Of a stretch of DNA of 64,000 nt, positions 7,223 through 15,888 are shown in pieces. The notes below the pieces were generated by a model. That model was not told the origin of the DNA and did no database searches. It was given only the letters and a program-made list of their open reading frames with translations. The DNA is from JAYVJH01 sp043777595 (GTDB lineage Bacteria > Bacteroidota > Bacteroidia > Cytophagales > Spirosomataceae). The stretch spans positions 3,805-67,804 of the forward strand of contig JAYWHT010000020.1 in the NCBI GenBank assembly GCA_043777595.1, written 5' to 3'. The translations under genes were made by a program, and so were the position numbers. The stretch's first letter is position 1. Each line of letters opens with the position of its first letter.

Positions 7223-7713
7223 AAACCAAGTTGTTGCTGTTGTCATTTGCCACGTTACTCATGTCGTTTGGGGGGGGTACCAAGTCTGTACCAGCCAAAA
7301 AGCCTACCCAAAAAGCCCTTAAAAGTGCTGCGCCTGTTAAGATTACATGGGAAACACTGAGAGACGTAACTTTCAAGAAAAAATGGTACGCCGAAGAGTC
7401 AGTTTATATGCTTTATCCATCGTTTGGCCCCAACATCGCCAAACTCAACAGCAAAGAAGTGCTACTGACTGGTTATGTGCTACCTATCGATATAGAAACC
7501 AACCTTTATGCCCTGTCGGCGTTTCCGTTTAGTGCTTGTTTTTTTTGTGGAGGTGCTGGTCCAGAGTCAGTAGTAGGTCTGAAATTCAAGAAAGCCAATC
7601 GCAAATTCAAAACAGACGAGCGGCATACCTTCAAAGGCACACTACGCCTCAATGCCGACAATATTTATGAGCTAAACTATATTTTGGAAAATGTAGAGAT
7701 TGATGGCGAATAA
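7219..7713 (+). CDS. Exported DUF3299-like protein
   Basis: 164 residues. The N-terminus is a signal peptide (KLLLLSFATLLMSFGGG) without a clear lipobox Cys. The mature part has the motif GYVLPIDIETNLYALSAFPF followed by ACFFCGGAGPESVVGL, resembling the DUF3299 family, where a GYVLPLE strand precedes a Cys-containing segment. Function is unknown. The start overlaps the ribE stop by 4 bases. The signal-peptide coding sequence contains a run of eight G (7270-7277), unusual in this AT-rich context and a possible slippage site. Confidence 0.68.
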   Translation: MKTKLLLLSFATLLMSFGGGTKSVPAKKPTQKALKSAAPVKITWETLRDVTFKKKWYAEESVYMLYPSFGPNIAKLNSKEVLLTGYVLPIDIETNLYALSAFPFSACFFCGGAGPESVVGLKFKKANRKFKTDERHTFKGTLRLNADNIYELNYILENVEIDGE

Positions 7714-7723
7714 TTGACTTTGA

Positions 7724-8371
7724 CTAAATCAATCTGTCAATCTGCACTTTTAGTCCTTTCAGTATTCGGTGAATATCAAAGACTTCGTTGGCAACACACG
7801 AAAAGTCTTTGCTGATGGCGTATTCTTTGCCGACTAATGCCAAAAAATACCAATCCCGGCCAATAATATAGCTACCAAAAATCGGTTTGTCGGTATTCCG
7901 TTTTTCATTGTTGTTTAGTTGTTGTGCCGCCAGCATTGCGGCCAACACCTGCCCTTGGGGGTCGCCATTTGGGTCAGTCTGGCGTTTGTACTCATTCAGA
8001 CAAAAGTAGGGCATTTTAGGGTTTCGGTAGCCTGTCGCAATCATACCGTCCACACGCCCACTCAGTTCATAGTCGCCAATAATTGCTGAGAGGTCTCTTT
8101 CTAAAAAATAAGAATATCTTTGATTAGCAATATCTGAAAACACAATTAAGGGGCTTATAAACTTGTTTTCAAGTTCGACTTCGTTCCAACTATCTCCACC
8201 GAGTGTTATGTAGCTTTCACTTAAATTCGACAAATATCGCTTTTCGTAGTCATCGGCTTGGTATTCAAAGGCCAGCAGTTCTTCCAAAATAGGAAGTCTT
8301 CGCACTTGCTGTAAACCAAAGGCATCATCAATTTTGTCGAGTGTCCATTCTCTAAAATTACTTTTTTGCAT
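7724..8371 (-). CDS. Conserved hypothetical protein with a PD-(D/E)XK-like core
   Basis: 215 residues, not assignable to a named family. The segment LSGRVDGMIATG, 12 residues, then YFCLNEYKRQ contains D and E-x-K in the order and spacing of PD-(D/E)XK folds, and GDPQGQVLAAMLAAQ follows as a helix typical of such proteins. No signal peptide is present, so it is cytoplasmic. It is convergent with the preceding gene and separated from its upstream neighbour by about 80 bases. It could be a nuclease-fold accessory protein; substrate unknown. Confidence 0.6.
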   Translation of the reverse strand: MQKSNFREWTLDKIDDAFGLQQVRRLPILEELLAFEYQADDYEKRYLSNLSESYITLGGDSWNEVELENKFISPLIVFSDIANQRYSYFLERDLSAIIGDYELSGRVDGMIATGYRNPKMPYFCLNEYKRQTDPNGDPQGQVLAAMLAAQQLNNNEKRNTDKPIFGSYIIGRDWYFLALVGKEYAISKDFSCVANEVFDIHRILKGLKVQIDRLI

Positions 8372-8449
8372 AGCTTCATTGTTTGTACAAATATAAAACT
8401 AAAATTTTAAAGTTAGTTTTGTTTGCCTCTAATCTTACCATTTTGACTA

Positions 8450-9817
8450 TTACCGCACAAACTGCCCCAAAATGCCTTCTAATTGCTCTGGCTTGACATA
8501 GCGGGCAATGATTTTTTTGTTGCTGTCCAATACAAATATCGTAGGGTACTCAAAAATACCCATCGCCCCAAACTGCGTTCGTGCGCTGGCATCTCTTACA
8601 TTTATGAAGTCCTGCGTTTTGTATTTTTCTATAAATGTCGTCAATGGTCGTAAACTTGGTTGTACGCTCAGTGCATAAATAGCCACGTCTTGCTTCGTAT
8701 TTTGTTTAAAAGCCACCAACTTCGGTGCGGCCTCTTGGCAATGGCTACAATCGGGGTCATAGACAACGACAACAGTAAACTTGTTTTTGAGGTCATAAAT
8801 CGAAACAGGCTTTTCGTTTATATCAGTCATCGTCAGGTTTTGATAGGTATGCCCGATGGCAACCTGCGCCTTGATTTGCCGTAATTCTTTTATTTTTTGT
8901 AGCGTACTTGCGTCCCAGTTGGCGGCATCGCCTTCTACATATTTAGTTACAATATGGCTATACAAACCGTCCATTTCTACACTTGATGTATTCTCAATCC
9001 TTTGAGCAATGACCGTTACCATATACCGGCGCAAGTCGGCGGCGGTTTTGGTTTTTTCAAGAATATAGTCAAACGTCTTGACCAACTCATCTTGTGGCAA
9101 TGGCGGCAGGTTTTTCAAGAAAGTGTCCAATCTTTTGGGCATGGTGCTGGTGTTAATCATGCGGTTGTCGTTCAGAAACATATTGTCAAAATAGTGCATT
9201 CGTGCATATTGTGCCAAGTAAGCCGAGTCTTTGGCAGTGAGTTTTTGGACAGGCAATATAGGCTGGCGAGGCTCTTGAAACGATTTGAGAAACCGAGTAG
9301 TGAGCATAAGCGGGTATTTTTTGAGAAGCGAGTCCACCGCTGTTTTTACTTCTTCATTAAAAGCCGCAAAACGAGCCACCCATCGTGGGTCGCTATCGTC
9401 GCTGATGTTGAGCTGTTGGCGGTAGAGCAAGGCTCTTGCATAACGGCGGCGCAGGCTACGCTGGTAGTCGAACATAACCGAGTTTTCGAGCGAGTTTTTA
9501 AATTGAATCGTTCCAACAATATCTTTGGCATCTAAGGCTATTTGAAAGTATTGGCTCTTGTCGATTACTATATCAAAGCCTTTGCCTATACCCACAATTC
9601 TATACATACCAGCTTCGAGGGCGTAGGTGTCTGCAAATATAAATCGGCCTGTGGCATCGCTAACGGTGGTGTCTATTGGCTGGCTCTCATTATTAAAATA
9701 TTGAGTCAAAACCAAAGCCGTTGGCTGTAAATTGGCCACTCGGCCTTCTATCTTATAGCCTTTTTGTGCAACTGCCAAAGTACTGATAGTGAGTAGTAAA
9801 AGCGTTTTTTTGAGCAT
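8450..9817 (-). CDS. Periplasmic thioredoxin-like (TlpA-type) protein with N-terminal extension
   Basis: Starting at the ATG at 9817, the protein opens with a signal peptide (MLKKTLLLLTISTLAVAQKG). A DUF4369/DUF5106-like beta-sandwich and helical region follow, and the last ~140 residues form a thioredoxin fold with VVVVYDPDCSHCQEAAPKL. The redox pair is C-S-H-C and a cis-Pro stands in IFEYPTIFVLD. Such Bacteroidota proteins work in the periplasm as thiol-disulfide reductases. The longer reading frame from TTG at 9895 is rejected because it places the signal peptide internally. It is followed by the hypothetical gene at 7724-8371. Confidence 0.85.
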   Translation of the reverse strand: MLKKTLLLLTISTLAVAQKGYKIEGRVANLQPTALVLTQYFNNESQPIDTTVSDATGRFIFADTYALEAGMYRIVGIGKGFDIVIDKSQYFQIALDAKDIVGTIQFKNSLENSVMFDYQRSLRRRYARALLYRQQLNISDDSDPRWVARFAAFNEEVKTAVDSLLKKYPLMLTTRFLKSFQEPRQPILPVQKLTAKDSAYLAQYARMHYFDNMFLNDNRMINTSTMPKRLDTFLKNLPPLPQDELVKTFDYILEKTKTAADLRRYMVTVIAQRIENTSSVEMDGLYSHIVTKYVEGDAANWDASTLQKIKELRQIKAQVAIGHTYQNLTMTDINEKPVSIYDLKNKFTVVVVYDPDCSHCQEAAPKLVAFKQNTKQDVAIYALSVQPSLRPLTTFIEKYKTQDFINVRDASARTQFGAMGIFEYPTIFVLDSNKKIIARYVKPEQLEGILGQFVR

Positions 9818-9876
9818 GATTTTATTGGTTTTAGTATTGGAAACAAAGTAGTGATTTATAACATTTTGGCGTATCG

Positions 9877-10926
9877 TCAAATCAAAGAATACCAAGTGCC
9901 TTTTCCATGTCCATTTTGTTGAATTTGCTTATTTTTAACGAGATTTTCAAGATTTTTTCTAAGTGTATTGCGATTGATACTGGTTAGTTTTTCTAATTCC
10001 CCCATCTTTATTCTACCTCTTGATCTCAACAAGACTATAATTGTATGCGCTGTTTCGGGCATTTGTGTCAGTAGTATTTGCTCATGGCTTAATTTTACTT
10101 CCAAATTATCTTTTTGTCTTTTCAGCGATTTTAAAAAAAATGTGAGCCAAGGCTGCCAGTTTGTTTCTGCTAAATTTAAGGTCGTTTGTGTTTGGCGCAA
10201 AGACAGATAATATCCTTGTTTTTCTTGTTCAATGACGGCCTCTAACGAACTATAAGGAACATATCGGTAGCCTGATTTTAACAATAAATAGGTTGTTAAT
10301 ACTCTTGACAGCCGACCGTTACCATCTTGAAAAGGGTGTATAGCCAAAAAGCAGACGATAAATATAGCAATAATCAAAAGTGGGTGTAGCCGTCCGTTGG
10401 CAAATGCTTGCTGCGCCCAAGCCACTAACTCTTGCATTTTTGAAGCCGTTTCAAAAGGACTTGCTGTTTCAAAAACTACACCAATTTGCTGCCCTGCCGC
10501 ATCTACCGCTACTACATGGTTTGATAGCTTTTTGTACTGCCCTTTGTGCCATTGGTCTTTTTCGCTGTATTTCAACAGTTCGCTATGCAGTTGCTGAACA
10601 TAACTTTCAGAGAGTGGAATATCGTCAAAGTGTTGAAATATGGTATTCATCACTTTGGCATAGCCTGCTACTTCTTGTTCGTCTCGGGTTGTAAATTCTT
10701 GAATATTTAGATTTGACAATAATTTTTCAACGTCTCTGTCAGACAGCCTACTCCCTTCTATTCGAGTACTCGAAGCTATGCTTTCGATGGTTGCCGTTTT
10801 TTGTAACTGCAACAGCACATCGGGTGCCAAATTACTCAATGCCCGCCACGCACCTTTAAATTCGTCAATCTCGGCGATGAATAGTAGTATTTCTGAAGTG
10901 ATTTTTAAAGATTTTACCGATTGCAT
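9877..10926 (-). CDS. Fic-domain AMP-transferase with N-terminal inhibitory motif and C-terminal winged helix
   Basis: 349 residues. The Fic core carries HPFQDGNGRLSR, the complete HPFx(D/E)GNGRxxR active site. Near residue 50, SIASSTRIEGS fits the inhibitory (S/T)xxxE(G/N) helix, so the enzyme is of class II and autoinhibited, its Glu blocking ATP gamma-phosphate. The last ~70 residues form a winged-helix domain (LLRSRGRIKMGELEKL, then RNTLRKNLENLVK), the common Bacteroidota Fic layout. It probably transfers AMP to a protein, possibly itself. Four TACGCAYAA repeats precede the gene and may be its own operator. No antitoxin gene is adjacent. Confidence 0.9.
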   Translation of the reverse strand: MQSVKSLKITSEILLFIAEIDEFKGAWRALSNLAPDVLLQLQKTATIESIASSTRIEGSRLSDRDVEKLLSNLNIQEFTTRDEQEVAGYAKVMNTIFQHFDDIPLSESYVQQLHSELLKYSEKDQWHKGQYKKLSNHVVAVDAAGQQIGVVFETASPFETASKMQELVAWAQQAFANGRLHPLLIIAIFIVCFLAIHPFQDGNGRLSRVLTTYLLLKSGYRYVPYSSLEAVIEQEKQGYYLSLRQTQTTLNLAETNWQPWLTFFLKSLKRQKDNLEVKLSHEQILLTQMPETAHTIIVLLRSRGRIKMGELEKLTSINRNTLRKNLENLVKNKQIQQNGHGKGTWYSLI

Positions 10927-10938
10927 GATTTATAAATT

Positions 10939-10997
10939 TACGCATAAGTACGCACAAAGTATTAAAAATACAAAAATATACGCATAAATACGCATAA
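10939..10997 (-). promoter_or_regulatory. Fic gene promoter with four helically phased direct repeats
   Basis: TACGCATAA or TACGCACAA occurs at 10939, 10949, 10979 and 10989: two pairs with 10-bp periodicity, the pairs 40 bp apart (all on the same DNA face). Between the pairs the minus strand carries TATTTTTG (10978-10971), a TAnnTTTG -7 box. A repressor binding both pairs would cover the promoter; the Fic protein's own winged helix is the obvious candidate, but this is inference. Confidence 0.6.
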
Positions 10998-11019
10998 AAT
11001 TAAAATAATTTGTCTTTAT

Positions 11020-12360
11020 CTAATTCAACGATTCTACTGGCCGTTTGACATACCGAATGCCCACTTGCCAAAACAAAATCAGAGAAGCCAGTAATGTACC
11101 AAAAAACATGATACTAAGCATTTTGTTGAAATACACAACCGAGGCCAAGCACAGCATTGAGAGCAACAGTGCAACGATGGGGAAGTAAGGATAAAACGGG
11201 GTTTTGAATGGTCGCTCCAAGTTGGGTTCGGTGCGGCGCAACGCCAACAAACTCAACATACTGGTAATGTACATCACCAAAGCCCCCAACACCGACAGCG
11301 TAATGACCTGCACCGTGCTACCACTCACCAAAGCAAGCATGCCAGCCGCCCCACCCGCCAACAACGCCCAGTGTGGAGTACTAAAACGGGGGTGAATCTT
11401 TGACAAAATACTGGGTAAATAACCAGCCCGAGCAAGAGCATAAATCTGACGTGAGTAGCCAAGGGTATTGCAATGAAACGAAGCGATAAGCCCAAAAAGC
11501 CCCAAACTTGCAAAGGCTTTTGTCCAGATACTATTTCGGCCCAGTGTGAGCGAGAGCGTTTCGGGAAGTGGATAGTCGATATTGGCTACCTTGCGCCAGT
11601 CGCCCGCACCGCCACACAGCACCATCGTTCCCAACGCCAATGCTACCAATGTAGCGATACTCAACATATAACCCTTGGGAATTGTAATTTTTGGCTCTTT
11701 CACTTCTTCGGCCATCATCGCTACGCCCTCGATGGCGATGTAAAACCAGACAGCAAAAGGCAAAGCCGCAAAAACCCCAGAAGCCGAGATTGGAATAGAA
11801 TGTGCAACGAAGTTTTCGGTTTTGTAGTAGGGCAATACAATCAAAATAAAAACAATCAACTCCGCCACCGACAGGACTGTTATGACCAACGAAAAATTGG
11901 CAGATTCTTTGATTCCCAGTAAGTTGATACCAATAAACAGGACGTATGCGGTTATTGAAACAACTAAAATAGGAATATTTGGATTGAGAAAATGAGCATA
12001 ACTACCCAGCGCAAAGGCAATGGCTGGTGGTGCCATCACAAAGTCGATGAGTGTACCAAAGCCCGCCACAAAGCCCATAGACGGCCCAAAGGCACGGCGT
12101 GCGTAAGCAAACGGTCCGCCCGCATCGGGAATGGCTGCCGTAAGCTCTGTATAACTAAAAATGAAGGTAATGTAAAGTACCGTAACGATGAGTGTCGCTA
12201 CCAAAAAACCTACTGTGCCAGCTACGGCCCAGCCGTAGTTCCAACCAAAATAAATCCCCGAAATAACCATTCCTACGGCAATCGCCCACAGTTGAAAAGT
12301 ATTGATTGCCTTTTTGAGAGGCTGGCGGCCATGGCCGTCTGGGGGTTCTGAGTTGGTCAT
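11020..12360 (-). CDS. APC-superfamily permease, ethanolamine permease type
   Basis: 446 residues with about 12 hydrophobic segments. The N-terminal SGIYFGWNYGWAVAG and PDAGGPFAYARRAFGP motifs are those of the APC superfamily, and the first is characteristic of the ethanolamine permease (Eat) branch. GVAMMAEEVKEPKITIP is the conserved cytoplasmic loop. It probably takes up ethanolamine or an amino acid across the inner membrane by cation symport. No ethanolamine ammonia-lyase genes are adjacent, so the substrate assignment rests on sequence alone. Confidence 0.82.
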   Translation of the reverse strand: MTNSEPPDGHGRQPLKKAINTFQLWAIAVGMVISGIYFGWNYGWAVAGTVGFLVATLIVTVLYITFIFSYTELTAAIPDAGGPFAYARRAFGPSMGFVAGFGTLIDFVMAPPAIAFALGSYAHFLNPNIPILVVSITAYVLFIGINLLGIKESANFSLVITVLSVAELIVFILIVLPYYKTENFVAHSIPISASGVFAALPFAVWFYIAIEGVAMMAEEVKEPKITIPKGYMLSIATLVALALGTMVLCGGAGDWRKVANIDYPLPETLSLTLGRNSIWTKAFASLGLFGLIASFHCNTLGYSRQIYALARAGYLPSILSKIHPRFSTPHWALLAGGAAGMLALVSGSTVQVITLSVLGALVMYITSMLSLLALRRTEPNLERPFKTPFYPYFPIVALLLSMLCLASVVYFNKMLSIMFFGTLLASLILFWQVGIRYVKRPVESLN

Positions 12361-12514
12361 TTTATAGCAGTGTGCTTCTTGGTTTTATATTTTTTGAGGG
12401 GCGAATATACTATTTATTTTGGATAATCACAAAAAAATCTCAAATTGCAACTGGGTTAAGAGCCGTACAGGTTGAAAAGGAAAAATGTTTGATTTATGTT
12501 GGTACTAAAATTGT

Positions 12515-12928
12515 ATGGCAAAAGATATTTTTCACGAGACGGTCAAAAATGCGTTAGCTGCAGAGGGTTGGGTTATCACCCATGATCCCCTTACTTTGAA
12601 ATTATCAAAGCGTAAACTTTTTATCGATTTAGGTGCAGAGAGAGTTATTGCTGCCGAAAAAGATAATACTAAAATAGCCGTTGAAATTAAAAGTTTTCTG
12701 GGGCTTTCGCCGCTGACAGATTTTTATAAAGCATTAGGCCAATATCAACTTTATATTTAAGCATTAAGACGGCGACTCCCAGATGTAACATTATATTTGG
12801 CGATGCCCCAAGAAAGTTATGAATATCTTATAAAAGACGATTTACTGGCAGAGTTTTTAGATGAATTATCTTTAAAATACATTATTTTTGACCCAGAAAC
12901 AAAACAAATTGTAAAATGGATAAGCTAA
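12515..12928 (+). pseudogene. xisH: xisH, interrupted by one in-frame stop
   Basis: Reading through a single TAA at 12758-12760 gives one continuous 137-codon frame, the normal XisH length: MAKDIFHETVKNALAAEGW, IDLGAERVIAAEKDNTKIAVEIKSF (nuclease-like fold with E-I-K), GQYQLYI, stop, ALRRRLPDVTLYLAMPQE, ending KYIIFDPETKQIVKWIS. The frame is otherwise intact, so this is a recent nonsense mutation (one base change from Lys, Glu or Gln) or a sequencing error. The end overlaps xisI by 13 bases as usual for this pair. XisH was named for excision of the cyanobacterial fdxN element; in Bacteroidota its role is unknown. Confidence 0.85.
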
Positions 12929-13254
12929 AAAAATATTGTCACATCGCCGATTTGATTGTGCGAGAAATTGCTCAAAAATTAAATTTTGATAATCTTTCAG
13001 AAGCCATTTTATCAATAGATAAAGAACACAGGCAGTATATCGTTTTGTCGGACGGCTGGGAAGGTGCAGTACGTAACTACGGCCCAGTGGTTCATATTGA
13101 AGTGAAACCAAATGCCAGAGTGTGGTTACGATACGATGGTACTGACTTAGAGGTAGGCCAGGAACTATTAGACAAAGGCGTACTATCAGAAGACTTAGTT
13201 TTGGCTTTTCACTCACCTACCATGCGTAAATATACACCCTATGCAGTGGCGTAG
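12916..13254 (+). CDS. xisI: XisI family protein
   Basis: 112 residues, full length. The family pattern is clear: MDKLKKYCHIADLIV, then YIVLSDGWEGAVRNYGPVVH, EVKPNARVWLRYDGTDLEV and the C-terminal DLVLAFHSPTMRKYTPYAVA. Its ATG lies inside the last codons of xisH. XisH and XisI are nearly always adjacent and are thought to form a complex. With xisH interrupted, XisI may be a remnant here or act alone. No excisable element or recombinase gene is nearby. Confidence 0.9.
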   Translation: MDKLKKYCHIADLIVREIAQKLNFDNLSEAILSIDKEHRQYIVLSDGWEGAVRNYGPVVHIEVKPNARVWLRYDGTDLEVGQELLDKGVLSEDLVLAFHSPTMRKYTPYAVA

Positions 13255-13299
13255 CGAAGTTCTTGATTATCTTTACGTCGTTAAAAAAAACCAAAACCA

Positions 13300-14298
13300 A
13301 TGAAAAAAATCTTAAAATGGACATGTATTGTCTTGCTGTCGTTAGTGGCTCTATATTTTGTTGGCCCACGTGCCGACAAAGCTGTTCTTGACCCCAAAAT
13401 GCCAAAAGTAGCCAATGACTTGCTACAATTAGAAAAAGACATTCAACAGTCAGAAGCCAAGTTTGACCTCAAACCCGACAATCAAGCCCGAATTGTATGG
13501 GCCGATAGTACTAAAAAACAAAAAACAAAGTACAGCATTGTTTACATTCATGGATTTGGAGCAAGTTGGGCCGAAGGCGACCCGATTCATAAACAAATTG
13601 CCAAAAAATATGGCTGCAATCTCTACCTTGCCCGACTGCACGATGCGGGCATAAGAGACCGTGAGGCATTTGACGACCTAACCCCCGAAAACCTTTGGGC
13701 AGGTGCTAAACAAGCTCTGGCCGTAGCCCAGCAACTCGGCGACAGCGTGATAGTGATGGGTTGCTCGGCAGGTGGTATGCTCACTGTGGCTTTGGCTGCC
13801 CAACACCCCGAAATCAAAGCCATTATGCTCTATTCGCCTTGTATGGCTATTTATCAAAATAAACTCGCCCCCGCCACAGGCCCTTGGGGGCGGCAAATAC
13901 TGAACGCCATCAACGGCACAGCCAGAGACATTACGACCTACAAACCCGACCGTGCCAACTACTGGCTCACTCGCTACCGCTCAGAAGGATTAGTGGCTCT
14001 CCAACAAACAATGGACGCAGTAGCAGAACCCGAAATATACTCCAAAATAAAGATGCCCGTTTGGTTGGGTTATTATTACAAAGACGAAGAAAACCAAGAT
14101 ATGGTGGTATCGGTTGAGGCCATGCTTGCGTTGTTTGACCAAATCGGTACGCCAGCCGCTCTCAAACAAAAAGTAGCTTTCCCAGAGTCAGGCGACCATG
14201 TCATTGCCTCCCATTTTACGTCCAAAGACATAGCTGGTGTATTGCGTGAGAGCGACAAGTTTGTGGCCGAAGTGCTGGGAATGAGGGCTAAGAAGTAA
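13300..14298 (+). CDS. Membrane-anchored or exported alpha/beta hydrolase
   Basis: 332 residues. An N-terminal hydrophobic segment (ILKWTCIVLLSLVALYF) is followed by an alpha/beta hydrolase fold: YIHGFGASWAEG (oxyanion region), nucleophile elbow VIVMGCSAGGML (Ser in G-C-S-A-G), an acid probably in YYYKDEENQD, and the catalytic His in ESGDHVIASHF. It is probably a periplasmic esterase or lipase-like enzyme of unknown substrate. It stands 45 bases after xisI but has its own AT-rich leader. Confidence 0.83.
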   Translation: MKKILKWTCIVLLSLVALYFVGPRADKAVLDPKMPKVANDLLQLEKDIQQSEAKFDLKPDNQARIVWADSTKKQKTKYSIVYIHGFGASWAEGDPIHKQIAKKYGCNLYLARLHDAGIRDREAFDDLTPENLWAGAKQALAVAQQLGDSVIVMGCSAGGMLTVALAAQHPEIKAIMLYSPCMAIYQNKLAPATGPWGRQILNAINGTARDITTYKPDRANYWLTRYRSEGLVALQQTMDAVAEPEIYSKIKMPVWLGYYYKDEENQDMVVSVEAMLALFDQIGTPAALKQKVAFPESGDHVIASHFTSKDIAGVLRESDKFVAEVLGMRAKK

Positions 14299-14350
14299 AG
14301 TAAATTATAGAATTTAACACTGAATTAACACAAGTGCTAAAATTTAACAC

Positions 14351-14358
14351 TAATTTTG
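14351..14358 (+). promoter_or_regulatory. Candidate -7 box for the glycosyltransferase genes
   Basis: TAATTTTG fits TAnnTTTG. It overlaps the second of two AATTTAACACT repeats (14311 and 14341, exactly 30 bp apart), with a partial third copy (GAATTAACAC at 14322). No TTTG stands at the expected upstream distance, so the repeats may be activator sites replacing the -33 box. Confidence 0.4.
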
Positions 14359-14431
14359 TATGTGTTCAACGAAAAATCGTGGTGTCGTGTGGTATCTCGC
14401 TCGTTGAAGCCCTAACCATGATTATTAAAAA

Positions 14432-15085
14432 TTGAAAAATAAAATCACTGTCTCAGTAATAATGTCGGTTTACAACACCGAGTTTCACTTTGTCCAACGT
14501 GCCATCGATTCTGTATTAAACCAAGATTTTCAAAACTTCCAATTACTGATTATTGACGACGGAAGTAACAACGATACTCACAATCAGATTCTGAATTATG
14601 CAGTCAGACATCAAGATAAAATTTCTTATGTCAGACACTCAAACCGTGGACAGGCAGAGTCTATCAATTTGGGCGTGCTTCTTGCCAAGGGCGACTTTAT
14701 AGCTATCATTGACTCTGACGACCAATACAAGCCCAATCATTTGAGTACTTGTCTCAAAAATATTGCAGATTTAGATCTTATCGCTTCTATGACAGACACT
14801 ATCGTGGACAGTGAAGATGACTTTTATGTACCTGACAGATTTGACCAAAACAAACTCATTCATATTGATAATTGTATTTTGTTTGCTACTCTTTTTGGAA
14901 GAAAAGAAGTATTTATTGATTTAAAATTTAGGAGTGGATATGCTGCCGATTCACATTTTTTTGAGACGGCCTCCAAAAAATACCAAGTCAAAAAAGTAAA
15001 CCAAAGGACATACGTTTATTATCGAAATATGCCTAATAGTATCTGTGCAAACATCAAGAAAAATACTTTATTGAAAGCTGCTTAG
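14432..15085 (+). CDS. Family 2 glycosyltransferase
   Basis: 217 residues. The GT-A start VSVIMSVYNTEFHFVQRAI, the acidic IIDDGSNNDT, and the DxD-type metal/nucleotide motif AIIDSDDQY mark GT2. The start is TTG at 14432: an in-frame stop lies just upstream and the first ATG (14462) would delete the first beta strand. It is short for the family (core domain only). Together with the next gene it may modify a surface glycan, but no larger polysaccharide cluster is visible. Confidence 0.85.
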   Translation: MKNKITVSVIMSVYNTEFHFVQRAIDSVLNQDFQNFQLLIIDDGSNNDTHNQILNYAVRHQDKISYVRHSNRGQAESINLGVLLAKGDFIAIIDSDDQYKPNHLSTCLKNIADLDLIASMTDTIVDSEDDFYVPDRFDQNKLIHIDNCILFATLFGRKEVFIDLKFRSGYAADSHFFETASKKYQVKKVNQRTYVYYRNMPNSICANIKKNTLLKAA

Positions 15086-15094
15086 GCGATTTGT

Positions 15095-15841
15095 ATGCCT
15101 GTATCCAATCAACTTATTTTAGCTTGCCACATCACGGGCATCTATGACGTAAACCGTAATAACGTTCTGAAAGACGATGATTATGGGCTTGTCAAAGAAT
15201 GGGCTGAGTCTGTCCGAGTTTTGGGTTTAAGTGGTGTTATTTTTCATAATAATTTTTCAAAAAGTACTGTTCAAAAGTATCAGAATGAGTGCATTGAGTT
15301 TGTTGAAATAGAACACGATAGACAATTTAACCCAAATGTTTATCGCTATTTGGTTTATCAAGATTATCTAAATAAATACAACAAAGAGATAAAAAGCCTG
15401 TTTGTAACTGATGTGTCAGACGTTGTTGTTGTCAAAAATCCTTTTGAAGATGCACTCTTTAAAAACGATACAAATATACTTTTTTGTGGCGACGAACCCA
15501 AAATTCTGGATAATGACTGGATGAAAAACCACGCTGAGCATTTGAGAAATCAGATAGCAGATTATGCCGATTATGAAGAACAGTTTAAAAACGAAACGCT
15601 GCTAAACTGTGGTATAATTGGCGGGAGCATTCATGTAATGCAAGAACTAATTGAAAAACTAAGCCAAACTCACCGACACTACAACTCTGGCAACCAAACC
15701 GCCTACACTGGCGACATGGGGGCTTTTAATTACATAGCCCGAACCCAGTTTAATGATCGATTGCATCATGGTTTGCCATGTAACACTGTCTTTAAAGAAT
15801 ACCAAACAGAACGGCAAGACTGCTGGTTTAGGCATAAATAA
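15095..15841 (+). CDS. Putative glycosyltransferase-like protein
   Basis: 248 residues, no named family recognised. The segment SLFVTDVSDVVVVKNPF, with an acidic pair after a beta strand, resembles the DxD site of GT-A fold nucleotide-sugar transferases, and NCGIIGGSIHVMQELIEKL followed by GDMGAFNYIA is the kind of acceptor-side segment seen in such enzymes. It starts 9 bases after the GT2 gene and is probably cotranscribed with it. No signal peptide or membrane segment is visible. Confidence 0.62.
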   Translation: MPVSNQLILACHITGIYDVNRNNVLKDDDYGLVKEWAESVRVLGLSGVIFHNNFSKSTVQKYQNECIEFVEIEHDRQFNPNVYRYLVYQDYLNKYNKEIKSLFVTDVSDVVVVKNPFEDALFKNDTNILFCGDEPKILDNDWMKNHAEHLRNQIADYADYEEQFKNETLLNCGIIGGSIHVMQELIEKLSQTHRHYNSGNQTAYTGDMGAFNYIARTQFNDRLHHGLPCNTVFKEYQTERQDCWFRHK

Positions 15842-15888
15842 CTGGTTTTGCTGTACCAATAAATCTTGGTTTTGTCTTACTTGACGCT

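Noticed and set aside
8281..8310. GGAAGTCTTCGCAC as a fourth member of the AAGYCTTCGCT hairpin family
   Set aside because: It lies in coding sequence and has no complementary arm nearby.
12515..13254. XisHI taken as evidence of a programmed excision element here
   Set aside because: No recombinase gene, no interrupted gene and no flanking direct repeats were seen; the family occurs widely without an element.
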